Assembly (NCBI GenBank): GCA_009692615.1
Contig: SHYW01000051.1
Coordinates: forward strand, 1 to 33,962
DNA: 33,962 nucleotides
Source of the DNA: Deltaproteobacteria bacterium
GTDB lineage: Bacteria; Desulfobacterota; Binatia; UBA9968
Direction: 5' to 3'
The notes beneath the pieces were generated by a model. It saw only the letters and a list, made by a program, of their open reading frames with translations, made no database searches and was not told the origin of the DNA. Positions 8,588 through 19,499 of the stretch are shown here, one piece after another (within the stretch, counting starts at the first letter, position 1; each line of letters begins with the position of its first letter). The position numbers were made by a program, and so were the translations under genes.

Positions 8588-8650
8588 CGTAGGGGCCACC
8601 CCCCGTGGTCGCCCGTCCCAGAGGGCAGGCACAGGGGCCTGTCCCCTACG
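8588..8650. repeat. GTAGGGG-type palindromic repeat, copy 3 (long form)
   Basis: The outer ends CGTAGGGG (8588-8595) and CCCCTACG (8643-8650) are exact inverted repeats. Inside are smaller stems, CCAC with GTGG and ACAGG with CCTGT. The first half resembles copies 1 and 2. It lies between the divergent genes at 8550 and 8750, where promoters should be. A dispersed, non-coding, cruciform-forming element is the simplest reading. Confidence 0.6.
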
Positions 8651-8749
8651 CTTGTCGGTAAGATAGGGAAAGCAGATTGGAGCGTCAAGTCGGTTGACAG
8701 ATGAACAAGATCGAAGTTAGTTGTGCGCATCACAGCTTCGGAGGTTTGC

Positions 8750-9823
8750 ATGGCAACCGACACCAGCGGCATGACCCGCATCAATCACGAAAAGTTGATT
8801 CGTTTCGTCACTCGTTCATTCGAAAAACTTGGCGTGCCGGCAAGTGACGCCGAGATCGCGGCCAATGTTCTCGTCGCGTCGGATCTGCGCGGCGTCGATA
8901 CTCACGGCGTGATTCGTTTCAATCCAAACGCCTGGTATGTGAAGTGGCTGCGCGATGGCGTGATGACGGCGCAGCCGAATATTCGCGTGATTGCGGAAAA
9001 TAGTTCGACGGCATTGCTCGACGCCGATAATGGCATGGGCTTCGTCGCAGGACATAGAGCAATGGAAATCGCGGTTAAGAAAGCTAAAGAGACCGGCGTC
9101 GGCATCGTCACCGTGCGCAACAGCCGCCATTACGGTATGTCAGCATATTACTCTATGCTCGCGTTGCCGCACGATATGATCGGCATCGCCATGACCAACG
9201 CCAGCCGCCAAGTGGTGCCGACCTTCGGCCGCGAAGCGCGCTTCGGCACCAATCCTATGTCTTTCGCCATACCGGCCCAGGATGAACAGCCCTTCGTGCT
9301 CGACATGGCGACGACCACGGCGGCGGCGGGCAAATTAGAATTGGCGATTCGCTTGGGCAAGCCGGTTCCCACGGGCTGGGCATTAAATGAAAAGGCCGAG
9401 CCGACGACGGATCCGAAAGTTGCCCAGCAAGCGCGCCGCTTGCTGCCCCTCGGCGGTTCGCGTGAGAGCGGCAGTCACAAAGGTTACGGTTTGGGCATTC
9501 TCGTGGAAATTCTCTGCGGCGTGCTCACCGGTACGCTCACGGCGTTGAACCCCAACCAAGAACCGCGCGGCCATTTCTTCGGCGCCATCGATCCGTCGTC
9601 CTTTCGTCCGGCGGCGGAATTCAAACGCGACATGGATCGCTTGATCCGCGAATTGAAATCGACGCCGCCGATTGAAGGCGAGAGCCGCGTCTACGTCGCC
9701 GGTGAAATCGAATTCGAAACTGCCGAAGAAAGATCGGAGCGCGGCATTCCGCTGCACAGCTCCGTGCTCAAAGGTTTGAGAGATGTCGGCACGCAGTTGA
9801 GCGTGCCGTATGATTTGGAATGA
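8750..9823 (+). CDS. Ldh2-family malate/L-lactate/ureidoglycolate dehydrogenase
   Basis: The 357-residue protein belongs to the NAD(P)-dependent 2-hydroxyacid dehydrogenases of the Ldh2/MDH2 family, which are unrelated to classical lactate dehydrogenase. Visible signatures are DLRGVDTHGVIRF (His52), NSRHYGMSAYYS (His127, the likely catalytic histidine), RFGTNPMSFAIPA, VLDMATT and SHKGYGLGILVE. Length is normal for the family. ATG 8750 is chosen because GGAGG lies at 8740-8744; the in-frame start at 8723 has no such box. It is divergent from the binding-protein gene at 8550 and converges with the one ending at 9836. It probably oxidises or reduces a 2-hydroxy/2-oxo acid in the cytoplasm; the exact substrate (malate, lactate, sulfolactate, ureidoglycolate) is open. 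Confidence 0.85.
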   Translation: MATDTSGMTRINHEKLIRFVTRSFEKLGVPASDAEIAANVLVASDLRGVDTHGVIRFNPNAWYVKWLRDGVMTAQPNIRVIAENSSTALLDADNGMGFVAGHRAMEIAVKKAKETGVGIVTVRNSRHYGMSAYYSMLALPHDMIGIAMTNASRQVVPTFGREARFGTNPMSFAIPAQDEQPFVLDMATTTAAAGKLELAIRLGKPVPTGWALNEKAEPTTDPKVAQQARRLLPLGGSRESGSHKGYGLGILVEILCGVLTGTLTALNPNQEPRGHFFGAIDPSSFRPAAEFKRDMDRLIRELKSTPPIEGESRVYVAGEIEFETAEERSERGIPLHSSVLKGLRDVGTQLSVPYDLE

Positions 9824-9835
9824 GTTCGAAACAAT

Positions 9836-10819
9836 TTATTTGAACATCCCCGCTGCGACTAACTCTTTAACAAAGCGATCGTCGACGAACTGATCCCATT
9901 TGGCGCTCTTGGCTTTGGGATTTTCCGACGCCGCCAGCACGGCTTCGATGGCTTGCTGGTTCGGCGCGGGAATGCGTTCCCAGGCCGGCTCGTTGCTGGC
10001 GAGGGATTCTTGCAGCTGCGCGGTGTCGGTGATCTTGGTGTACTTGGAGAATATCGTCAGCGAGTCGGCGCGGTTCTTGTGCAAGTAGTCCATCGCCTCA
10101 ACGGCGCTACGCACGAAGCGGCGCACCAGATCGGTGTTGGCATTGATATAAGATCGACTTGCGCCAATCGCATGCTGCACGAAAGGAATTTTCAGCGCGG
10201 TGACGTTGAGCAGTTCTCTTAGACCAAAGTTACGCGCCGTCAGTGTGCTTGGCGCCGAGAGGATCGCCGCATCGACGATGCCTTGTTGCAACGCCGCGAC
10301 CAACGCGGAGATTTCTTTGAGATAAACGAATTTAACGTCGACGTCGGGCTTCAAACCGGCTTGCGCGACGATCATGTGGCCGGCGATGTCGGTGGGTGTT
10401 CCTTTATTGGTCGCGCCGATGGTCTTTCCTACCAGGCTCTTAATGTTGGTAATTTCCGGTTTGCTATAAACGGAAAAGACGAAAGTGTTGACCGGGTTCA
10501 AAATATAAACCGTGTCGGCGCCGGCGAGATTGGCTTCGATGATTTGCGGTCCGGCGGTGGTGAATTGAATCTTGCCGCCGACCAGCGCCTGCACGGCTTG
10601 GTTGGTCGGAATATGGGTGAGATCGATGTTGAGACCGTTCTTTTTAAAGATGCCCCGGTCCTGGGCGATCCACAAATAAATCGGATCGGTTGCGATGACG
10701 CCGTAAACCGCGGTGGCTTGGGGCAGAGCGGTTTCGGCGCCGAAGCTCACTCTAAATTGGGCTAATAAGATGAATAGGACCAATACGCCGATGCGACGCG
10801 ATCTTGAGAGATTTTTCAT
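9836..10819 (-). CDS. ABC transporter substrate-binding protein, SsuA/TauA/NMT1 type
   Basis: This 327-residue protein has a signal peptide (MKNLSRSRRIGVLVLFILLA, ending SFGA). Characteristic blocks follow: LWIAQDRGIFKKNGLNIDLT, ALVGGKIQFTTAGPQIIEA and SLVGKTIGATNKGTPTD. The C-terminus DQFVDDRFVKELVAAGMFK matches the subfamily of the genes at 4460 and 7549. AAGGAGA lies eight bases before the ATG. It is the last gene of a minus-strand row: binding protein (12439), cyclophilin (11448), then this gene, with gaps of 16 and 32 bases. Confidence 0.85.
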   Translation of the reverse strand: MKNLSRSRRIGVLVLFILLAQFRVSFGAETALPQATAVYGVIATDPIYLWIAQDRGIFKKNGLNIDLTHIPTNQAVQALVGGKIQFTTAGPQIIEANLAGADTVYILNPVNTFVFSVYSKPEITNIKSLVGKTIGATNKGTPTDIAGHMIVAQAGLKPDVDVKFVYLKEISALVAALQQGIVDAAILSAPSTLTARNFGLRELLNVTALKIPFVQHAIGASRSYINANTDLVRRFVRSAVEAMDYLHKNRADSLTIFSKYTKITDTAQLQESLASNEPAWERIPAPNQQAIEAVLAASENPKAKSAKWDQFVDDRFVKELVAAGMFK

Positions 10820-10851
10820 CGCTTTCTCCTTGGACCGGCAGTGCGAACGCG

Positions 10852-11448
10852 TCAGTAGCTGCCGCGGCTGATCACTACTTCTTTCAGCACAACATCTTTA
10901 ATCGGCCGGTCGCCGCCGCTGCGCGGGGTGGTGCCGATGGTGACGACGACTTCTTGGCCTTTGACCAATTCGCCGAAGACGCTGTGGCGTCCGTCGAGGT
11001 GTAACGTTGGTGCCAGGGTGATGAAGAACTGGCTGCCGTTGGTGTTCGGTCCGGAATTGGCCATGGACAAGATGCCGCCTTTGGTGTGGCGCAGGTCGGG
11101 ATGAAATTCATCTTCGAAGCGATAACCGGGGCCGCCCATGCCGCTGCCCAAGGGATCGCCGCCTTGGATCATGAAGCCGGGAATCACCCGGTGAAAAATT
11201 GTCCCGTTGTAAAGCGGTCGCTTCACCTTTTCACCGGTCTTGGGATCGTTCCACTCTTTGGTGCCACTCGCCAGACCGACGAAGTTGGCGACGGTCTTGG
11301 GTGCTTTGTCTTCGAAGAGCTGAATCACGATATCGCCCATGCTGGTTTTAAACGTCGCGTAAAGCGGGCCTTTTTTTTCTTGGCTGTTGCCATTGGCACT
11401 TAAGCCAAACAGCGCGCACAACATTGCCACGATCAATAATTTTTTCAC
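10852..11448 (-). CDS. Exported peptidyl-prolyl cis-trans isomerase, cyclophilin type
   Basis: Cyclophilins speed cis-trans isomerisation at proline bonds during protein folding. The 198-residue protein has the core motifs [14 protein letters not shown] (catalytic Arg in FHRV), [12 protein letters not shown] and the late [19 protein letters not shown] signal peptide ([20 protein letters not shown]) places it in the periplasm. The start is GTG, supported by GGGAGGA a few bases upstream. An insertion [13 protein letters not shown] lies between LASG and the active site, as in many bacterial cyclophilins. It sits between two binding-protein genes on the same strand, so it may help fold these or other exported proteins. 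Confidence 0.93.
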   Translation of the reverse strand: MKKLLIVAMLCALFGLSANGNSQEKKGPLYATFKTSMGDIVIQLFEDKAPKTVANFVGLASGTKEWNDPKTGEKVKRPLYNGTIFHRVIPGFMIQGGDPLGSGMGGPGYRFEDEFHPDLRHTKGGILSMANSGPNTNGSQFFITLAPTLHLDGRHSVFGELVKGQEVVVTIGTTPRSGGDRPIKDVVLKEVVISRGSY

Positions 11449-11464
11449 TTCTTCCTCCCGAGAT

Positions 11465-12439
11465 TTATTTCTGAGTTAATTCGGCCATGACTTCATTGAC
11501 GAAGCGCAGGTCCATATATTCACGTGCCGCACGTTTGGGTTTGGTATTGAGCGCCACGGCTTGCCACTGGGCCATTAATTCAACGCCCTTTTCCGTCGGC
11601 ACCGGCAGCAACGCTTCGCGCACTAAATTGTAAGCGTCTACGGACACGTCGCGCTCCATGCGCCAATGTTTCATCATGGTTTGAATCGCGTCCTCGGGAT
11701 AGTCGCGGGTGTGAATCACGCCGCGCACCATGGCGCGCACCATGCGTTTAACCAACTGGGGATTTTCTTTGATGGTTTTTCCCGTGGCGGCGAGACCGCT
11801 AAAAGATGTGTCTTTAAATAGATCGGCCAAGTTCACCAGCCGCTTGAAGCCGGCTTTGATGGCGACGTAATCGGCCGGCGGCGCCAGCAAGGCGGCTTGG
11901 ATGATGCCCTGCTGCAAGGCGGCGATTTTTGGCTGGCTGCCGGGAATACTGACGTATTGGACATCCTTCTCTGGGTTCATTTTGTAAAGTTCCAGGAGCG
12001 CTTTGGTGCCGGCGAAAGTTGAGCCGCCGAAGCTGACGCCGATTTTTTTGCCTTTAAGGTCGGTGACGCTTTTTATATCCGGCGTGACGATCATGGAAAA
12101 GGTCGGCCGGCCGACTTGCTGGGCGAGCAAAATAATGTCGCTGCCTTCCCAGATCGACGGCATCTGCGGCCCGACGGAAAAGATGAAATGAATTTGATTG
12201 CCAATCAGCGCTTGTACTGCGGTGACCGCGTTGCGCACCGAGATTAATTCTGCGTCCAAACCCTCGCGTTTGTAAAAACCTTTTTCCAGGGCGACGAAGG
12301 CGGGCAGGAACTGCACGTTGGCCGAAGGATAGGCGGCGCGCACAGGTTCCGCGTTGGCATTGGCAACGGCGGTCGAGATCAGCGCGATGAGCGCGAGCAA
12401 GCCGATAATCGCAAAATAGATCAAGCAATGACGCCGCAT
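11465..12439 (-). CDS. ABC transporter substrate-binding protein, SsuA/TauA/NMT1 type
   Basis: The product (324 residues) starts with a signal peptide, [20 protein letters not shown], ending near AVANANA. Family blocks are [36 protein letters not shown] and [19 protein letters not shown], and the C-terminus ends [17 protein letters not shown]. The frame is open to 12775, but the 112 added residues overlap the promoter and coding region of the divergent bactofilin gene, so the start at 12439 is preferred; its ribosome binding site is weak. It heads the minus-strand row followed by the cyclophilin gene 16 bases downstream. Confidence 0.85.
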   Translation of the reverse strand: MRRHCLIYFAIIGLLALIALISTAVANANAEPVRAAYPSANVQFLPAFVALEKGFYKREGLDAELISVRNAVTAVQALIGNQIHFIFSVGPQMPSIWEGSDIILLAQQVGRPTFSMIVTPDIKSVTDLKGKKIGVSFGGSTFAGTKALLELYKMNPEKDVQYVSIPGSQPKIAALQQGIIQAALLAPPADYVAIKAGFKRLVNLADLFKDTSFSGLAATGKTIKENPQLVKRMVRAMVRGVIHTRDYPEDAIQTMMKHWRMERDVSVDAYNLVREALLPVPTEKGVELMAQWQAVALNTKPKRAAREYMDLRFVNEVMAELTQK

Positions 12440-12581
12440 GGGATTGGCGTTTAAGCTAAACAAACTAATCCAGGCGGTCAAGCAGGCTTTCAAGAAAATG
12501 TCAGGTTGAAGCGGCTTGGCCAATCGTTCGGTATCGGAAGATTGCCGCGCCGGTCGGCACGGCACTTTTCGATCTAGCGTT

Positions 12582-12610
12582 TTGACAATGAGATTCTCGG
12601 ATGGTATAGG
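12582..12610 (+). promoter_or_regulatory. Sigma-70-type promoter before the bactofilin gene
   Basis: A perfect TTGACA -35 box at 12582-12587 is followed, after 17 bases, by TATAGG (12605-12610), four of six matches to the -10 consensus. Transcription would begin near 12617, about 25 bases before the bactofilin ATG. Confidence 0.55.
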
Positions 12611-12641
12611 AAATTCTGCCCAAACATGGGGGGCTAAATTT

Positions 12642-13202
12642 ATGGCTTGGTTTGAAAAAATCGCTGGAGACAAGAAGAGCCCGGAAGTCGTACCGGATAA
12701 AAGTGCTGAAGCGCTGAAACCAGCGGCTTCGTCCATTGCATCGGCGTCAGCGGTCGAGCCCAAGGCTGCCGCCAAAGTCGAAGCGCCGCCGGTGTCGACC
12801 GCCGGCTTGATCGGTTACCTATACAAAGGTAGTCGGGTCAGCGGCCAACTGGTTTTTCAAGGCTCGGTGCGCATCGACGGTTCGGTTGACGGCGACATCC
12901 AATGCCAGGGCACGCTCACGATCGGTGAGAGCGCCGAAGTGAAAGCTAAGATCACGGCAAAAGTAGTAGTGATCCACGGTAAAGTTGAAGGCAACGTGAG
13001 CGCCAAGGAGCGCATCGAGCTGATTGCGCCGGCGCGCTTGATTGGCAATATCGATTGCCCCAAATTGATCATCACTGAGGGCGTGGTGTTTGACGGTGAC
13101 TGCTCCATGGGAGTGGCCAAGCAAAAGGGTGGAGTCGCGACTGCGCATAACGCGGTTGGCGATTTAGCTGCGGTGGCTCAAGGCGCCAAAGCTGCAAACT
13201 GA
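12642..13202 (+). CDS. Bactofilin-family cytoskeletal protein
   Basis: Bactofilins form filaments without nucleotides and act as scaffolds in cell shape, division or chromosome placement. The 186-residue protein has a disordered, Ala/Lys/Pro/Glu-rich N-terminal tail, a central beta-helix domain (about residues 50-150; TAGLIGYLYKGSRVSGQLVF, SVRIDGSVDGDIQCQGTLTI, AKVVVIHGKVEGNVSAKERI) with the repeated G-x-x-G pattern, and a short flexible C-terminus. ATG 12642 is chosen because it begins MAWFEKIAGDKK and sits correctly behind the promoter at 12582. A terminator follows at 13245, so it is probably transcribed separately from the ATP synthase genes. Confidence 0.85.
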   Translation: MAWFEKIAGDKKSPEVVPDKSAEALKPAASSIASASAVEPKAAAKVEAPPVSTAGLIGYLYKGSRVSGQLVFQGSVRIDGSVDGDIQCQGTLTIGESAEVKAKITAKVVVIHGKVEGNVSAKERIELIAPARLIGNIDCPKLIITEGVVFDGDCSMGVAKQKGGVATAHNAVGDLAAVAQGAKAAN

Positions 13203-13244
13203 TTCTAGTTCGACTTCGGTTCGCCGTTCATTCCATCTCGGCAT

Positions 13245-13274
13245 CCTACGTTCATCATCGAAGGTAGGTTTTTT
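13245..13274 (+). terminator. Intrinsic terminator after the bactofilin gene
   Basis: CCTACGTTC (13245-13253) pairs with GAAGGTAGG (13260-13268) with one mismatch around a 6-base loop, followed by six T (13269-13274). It separates the bactofilin from the atp genes; the atp promoter should lie between 13275 and 13353, but no clear -35/-10 pair was found there. Confidence 0.6.
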
Positions 13275-13353
13275 ATTATATGGGCCTTGGGTTGCGCATT
13301 GCCCAGGCGAGTGCAACGGCAGCGATAGTGTAAGTAAAGTCGGAAACTGACGA

Positions 13354-13782
13354 ATGATTCAACTAGACATAAGCATCCTTTATCAGGTCATTCTTTTTGT
13401 CGTCCTGTGGCTGATTCTCAACAAGCTGTTATTCCAGCCCTATCTCCATTTACTCAGTGAACGGGAACGCAAAACCAGCGGCGCCCAGCATGATTCGAGC
13501 GACTTGGAACATCAAGGCGCGCGCTTGAAAGCGCAGTACGAAGAGAAGCTCGCCGAAGCCCAAGCCGCCGGTTACGCGGCTAAGGATGACATCGTTCAAG
13601 AGGGCCGCCAACAACGGGAAAAAATTCTCAGCCAGACGCGCGCCGAAGCGACGGGTTCGCTGGAACGGGTGCGCGCCGAAGTGGCGACGGCTCTCGAGCA
13701 AGAGCGGCGTCTCGCTGCCGCCGAAGTGACCAATGTTGCCGGCGCCATGGTCGCCAAAGTGTTGGGGAGGACGGTCGGGTGA
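13354..13782 (+). CDS. atpF': ATP synthase F0 subunit b' (b-type stator)
   Basis: The 142-residue protein has one N-terminal membrane helix (about residues 8-25, ILYQVILFVVLWLILNKLLF) and a long charged coiled-coil (ERERKTSGAQ to the C-terminus). This is the layout of the peripheral-stalk b subunit, in the short divergent form called b'. It lies directly before a second b-type gene, and the two would make a heterodimeric stalk. The downstream gene overlaps its stop by 4 bases (GTGA). The b' assignment rests on gene order and on its being the more N-terminally compact of the two. Confidence 0.88.
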   Translation: MIQLDISILYQVILFVVLWLILNKLLFQPYLHLLSERERKTSGAQHDSSDLEHQGARLKAQYEEKLAEAQAAGYAAKDDIVQEGRQQREKILSQTRAEATGSLERVRAEVATALEQERRLAAAEVTNVAGAMVAKVLGRTVG

Positions 13783-14345
13783 GCGGTTTTAATATTCTCG
13801 ACCTTTTTACCACGGCGCAAGTGTGGGCTTCGGAAGCGGCCAGCCATGGCGCCGAGCATCACGCGCCGTCGATCAACGATATTTGGTTTCCCCTCGGCAA
13901 CTTTCTCATTTATGCCGCCATTATCTACTGGTTTGCCCTACCGCTGGTGCGCGATTTCCTAAAAAGCCGGCGCGAAGAAATCGTGGCAACCATCGCTCAA
14001 GCTTCGGCAAAGAAGCAAGCTGCGGAAGCCTTCGTCAGCGATTATCAAGCCAAGATCGCCGGCTTGGACCAACAGATCAAAACCTTGCAAGCGACGCTGC
14101 GCGATGAAGGTGAGCGCGAGAAATCTCGGCTGGTCGCCGAAGCCCAGTCGCTGTCGCAAAAAATCACCGCAGACGCGCAGTTTCTCGCCGACCAAGAAGT
14201 AAAAATCGCCCGCCAGCAGGTGCGCCAAGAGATGGCCGATCAGGCGGAAGCGGCGGCGCGAGAATTGGTCCAGCGCAATCTTTCGGCGGCGGATCAAAGT
14301 CGCTTGGCGGATCAATTCATTCAAAGTATTGGACAGACGCGATGA
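13779..14345 (+). CDS. atpF: ATP synthase F0 subunit b
   Basis: This 188-residue stator subunit has an N-terminal extension of about 30 residues with several His (SHGAEHHAPS), a membrane helix (FPLGNFLIYAAIIYWFALPL) and a long Ala/Gln/Glu/Lys-rich coiled-coil. It starts with GTG overlapping the b' stop by 4 bases, and its own stop overlaps the start of atpH (ATGA). These overlaps indicate tightly coupled translation of the stalk subunits. Confidence 0.9.
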   Translation: MSGFNILDLFTTAQVWASEAASHGAEHHAPSINDIWFPLGNFLIYAAIIYWFALPLVRDFLKSRREEIVATIAQASAKKQAAEAFVSDYQAKIAGLDQQIKTLQATLRDEGEREKSRLVAEAQSLSQKITADAQFLADQEVKIARQQVRQEMADQAEAAARELVQRNLSAADQSRLADQFIQSIGQTR

Positions 14346-14884
14346 TCGAAGGCAGCTTAGCACGCAGATACACCAAGGCGCTGTTTCAATTGGCCCGCGA
14401 GGCGAGCCAGGAAGAAGCGGTGGGCCGGCAAATCGAAGAGTTCGTCCGCGCCTACGACGGCTCGGATTTGCGCATGGTGCTGACCAACCCAGCCTTCGAC
14501 GTGCCGACTCGCAAGCGGGTGCTGATTCAAGTCGCCAACAGCCAGCAGCTATCGGTGCTGACGATTCATTTTTTGTCGCTCTTGCTCGAACGGGATCGGC
14601 TCGGCCATTTATCCGGCATCGCCAGTTGCTATCGCCGTTTGCTAAACGAAGCCAAGGGACGGGTCGAAGCGAAAGTGATCAGTGCCAGCGCGCTGGAACC
14701 GGCGCTGGTCGATCGGGTGCGCGAACAGCTGCGCGGCTTGTCGGGCAAGGACGTGGTTTTGGAGCAGGAAGTCGACCCGAGTCTGCTCGGCGGCATGACC
14801 GTCGAATTGGCCGGCAAAGTTTACGACGGCAGCATTCGCACTCAACTTGAGAAGATGAAACAGCGCATGGCGCGCGGTTATTAA
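14342..14884 (+). CDS. atpH: ATP synthase F1 subunit delta
   Basis: The delta subunit connects the peripheral stalk to the top of the F1 head. The 180-residue protein shows the family start SLARRYTKALFQLARE, the middle LTNPAFDVPTRKRVLIQVAN and the C-terminal block EVDPSLLGGMTVELAGKVYD followed by RTQLEKMKQRM. Length is normal. Its ATG overlaps the atpF stop. The next gene, atpA, begins after a 126-base gap filled with inverted repeats. Confidence 0.95.
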   Translation: MIEGSLARRYTKALFQLAREASQEEAVGRQIEEFVRAYDGSDLRMVLTNPAFDVPTRKRVLIQVANSQQLSVLTIHFLSLLLERDRLGHLSGIASCYRRLLNEAKGRVEAKVISASALEPALVDRVREQLRGLSGKDVVLEQEVDPSLLGGMTVELAGKVYDGSIRTQLEKMKQRMARGY

Positions 14885-14898
14885 ATTGTCATTTCGCG

Positions 14899-14987
14899 TA
14901 CGGGGTATTAACCCGGTACACGACCAAAGGGGATGCTCGCCCCTTTGGATTCCCCAATAAGAGGGTCCTCGCAGCAAGCTGCGGGGA
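14899..14987. repeat. Cluster of three palindromes between atpH and atpA
   Basis: Three hairpins follow each other: GTACGGGG with CCCGGTAC (imperfect, about 14898-14918), CCAAAGGGG (14924-14932) with CCCCTTTGG (14940-14948), and TCCTCGCAGC (14966-14975) with GCTGCGGGGA (14978-14987, one G.T pair). There is no T run after any of them. They look like REP-type extragenic repeats inserted in an operon; they might affect mRNA processing or relative expression. Confidence 0.55.
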
Positions 14988-15010
14988 GTTATTAGATTTA
15001 GGAGAGAACG

Positions 15011-16519
<1,509 letters not shown>

Positions 16520-16523
16520 GTTT

Positions 16524-16570
16524 CGAGTTTCGGGTATAGAGTTTCGCGTTAACCCGAAACCCTAAACTCG
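16524..16570. repeat. Inverted repeat between atpA and atpG
   Basis: CGAGTTT (16524-16530) pairs with AAACTCG (16564-16570), and GTTTCGGGT (16527-16535) pairs with ACCCGAAAC (16552-16560); the two stems are alternatives that overlap. The whole 72-base gap is made of such variants of a GTTTCGGGT-like phrase. No T run follows, so it is not a classical terminator. Confidence 0.5.
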
Positions 16571-16591
16571 TAACCCGGAACAGTAACAACC

Positions 16592-17458
16592 ATGGCAACA
16601 CTGAAAGTCATACGTAAGCGGATCGGCTCGGTTAAGAATACCCAGCAGATCACCAAGGCCATGAAAATGGTCTCGGCTGCCAAGCTGCGCCGGGCCCAGG
16701 AATCGGCGGTGCAGGCGCGCCCCTATGCCGAGAAGATGACCGAGCTGTTGAAGAACGTCTCGGCGCGGGTTTCTAGCGAGGCCCATGTGTTGCTCACCGC
16801 CCGCGAAGAAAAAAAGATCGATCTGGTGCTGTTTACTTCAGACCGCGGTTTGTGCGGCGGTTACAACACCAACATGATCCGCGCCGCGGAAAGCTTCATG
16901 CGTGAGCATTCCGGCGCCAAGGAAATCTCCTTGACATTGGTCGGCCGCAAGGGGGCGGATTATTATCGCCGGCGCGGCGCCAAGATCGCCGATCGTTACA
17001 TCGATATTCTCTACAAACCGGCCGATGAGTTGGCGGCGCAGATCGCCGAGAAACTGATTGCCCGCTTCATCGGCGGCGAGACCGACGCGGTTTATATTCT
17101 CTACAGCCGCTTTCGTTCGGCGCTGTCGCAGATCCCGACATTGCAAAAATTATTGCCCGTGGCGTTGGCGGAAACTAGCGACGTGGAAGCGCAGCAACAG
17201 ACCGAATATTTATACGAGCCGGGCGTCGAGCAACTGCTGGCGAGCCTGCTGCCGCGGATTACCGACGTGGCGGTGCAGCGGGCGTTACTTGAAGCCACCG
17301 CCAGCGAACATGGCGCGCGCATGACCGCCATGGAATCGGCCACCGGCAACGCGGCGAAGATGATCGGCGCACTGACTTTGCAGATGAACCGGGCGCGCCA
17401 AGCGTCGATCACCCGCGAGCTGTTGGAAATCGTCGGTACGGCGGAAGCATTGAAATAG
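16592..17458 (+). CDS. atpG: ATP synthase F1 subunit gamma
   Basis: Gamma is the rotating central shaft. The 288-residue protein starts LKVIRKRIGSVKNTQQITKA and KMVSAAKLRRAQ, holds the Rossmann-like middle FTSDRGLCGGYNTN, and ends with the conserved MESATGNAAKMI and NRARQASITRELLEIVGTAE helix that inserts into the alpha/beta ring. Length is normal. The ATG lies 72 bases after atpA, without a strong ribosome binding site. Confidence 0.97.
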   Translation: MATLKVIRKRIGSVKNTQQITKAMKMVSAAKLRRAQESAVQARPYAEKMTELLKNVSARVSSEAHVLLTAREEKKIDLVLFTSDRGLCGGYNTNMIRAAESFMREHSGAKEISLTLVGRKGADYYRRRGAKIADRYIDILYKPADELAAQIAEKLIARFIGGETDAVYILYSRFRSALSQIPTLQKLLPVALAETSDVEAQQQTEYLYEPGVEQLLASLLPRITDVAVQRALLEATASEHGARMTAMESATGNAAKMIGALTLQMNRARQASITRELLEIVGTAEALK

Positions 17459-18961
<1,503 letters not shown>

Positions 18962-18971
18962 ATTCGGCATG

Positions 18972-19034
18972 AGGCTTGAGGCGCGAGGCATGAGTCGATT
19001 CGGACTCGCGCCTCGTGCCTTCCGCCTCAAGCCT
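18972..19034. repeat. Long inverted repeat between atpD and atpC
   Basis: AGGCTTGAGGC (18972-18982) pairs exactly with GCCTCAAGCCT (19024-19034). Inside, GCGCGAGGCATGAGTC can pair with GACTCGCGCCTCGTGC at 13 of 16 positions, with a short loop near 18997-19002. The result is a stem of about 27 pairs ending just before the atpC start. It ends without a T run and is probably a repeat insertion or mRNA stabiliser/processing site rather than a terminator. Confidence 0.6.
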
Positions 19035-19045
19035 TGGTATTTTCC

Positions 19046-19462
19046 ATGGCAGATAAGATCAAACTTAGAGTAGTGACCCCGAGCCGGTTGATGTTCGATG
19101 AGGACGTCGACGAGGTTTCGGCGACGGGCGAACTCGGCGAGTTCGGCGTGTTGCCCAATCATATTTCGTTTCTCTCGACGCTGGTGCCGGGTGAGATGAC
19201 TTTCAAGCAGGGTGCCAACAAGCGCATGCTGGCGGTGAGCGGCGGCTATGCCGAGGTGCTGGACAACGTCATGACCGTGTTGGCGCCGGCGGCCGAATTC
19301 GGCGCCGAGATCGACAGCGCGCGCGCCCAGCGGGCCAAGGAGCTGGCCGAGAAGCAGCTGGTGAAGTTCAGCCGCGAAGAGAAAGATTTCCAACTAGCGG
19401 AGATTGCCTTGCAACGGGCGCTGGTTCGGCTCCAGGTTGCTAGTAAAGAAACAAGAAGATAA
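19046..19462 (+). CDS. atpC: ATP synthase F1 subunit epsilon
   Basis: The epsilon subunit sits on gamma and regulates the enzyme. The 138-residue protein has the N-terminal beta-sandwich (LRVVTPSRLMFDEDVDEVSA, GELGEFGVLPNHISFLSTLV, LAVSGGYAEVLDNVMTVLA) and the C-terminal helical hairpin (SARAQRAKELAEKQLVKF...ALQRALVRLQVA). The frame is open from TTG 19034, inside a long palindrome, but ATG 19046 starts the expected MADKIKLRV. It is the last atp gene; subunits a and c are not in this window. Confidence 0.95.
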   Translation: MADKIKLRVVTPSRLMFDEDVDEVSATGELGEFGVLPNHISFLSTLVPGEMTFKQGANKRMLAVSGGYAEVLDNVMTVLAPAAEFGAEIDSARAQRAKELAEKQLVKFSREEKDFQLAEIALQRALVRLQVASKETRR

Positions 19463-19499
19463 GTAAATAGGAATGCGATCGCAGTAAGGAGGAAGCATT

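Noticed and set aside
12440-12775. N-terminal extension of the SBP at 11465
   Set aside because: It overlaps the promoter and coding start of the divergent bactofilin gene and is not signal-like; ATG 12439 begins a normal signal peptide.
19470-19480. GCGATCGC-like palindrome before bicupin A
   Set aside because: A single eight-base palindrome is expected by chance in GC-rich DNA, and no further copies were noticed in the window.
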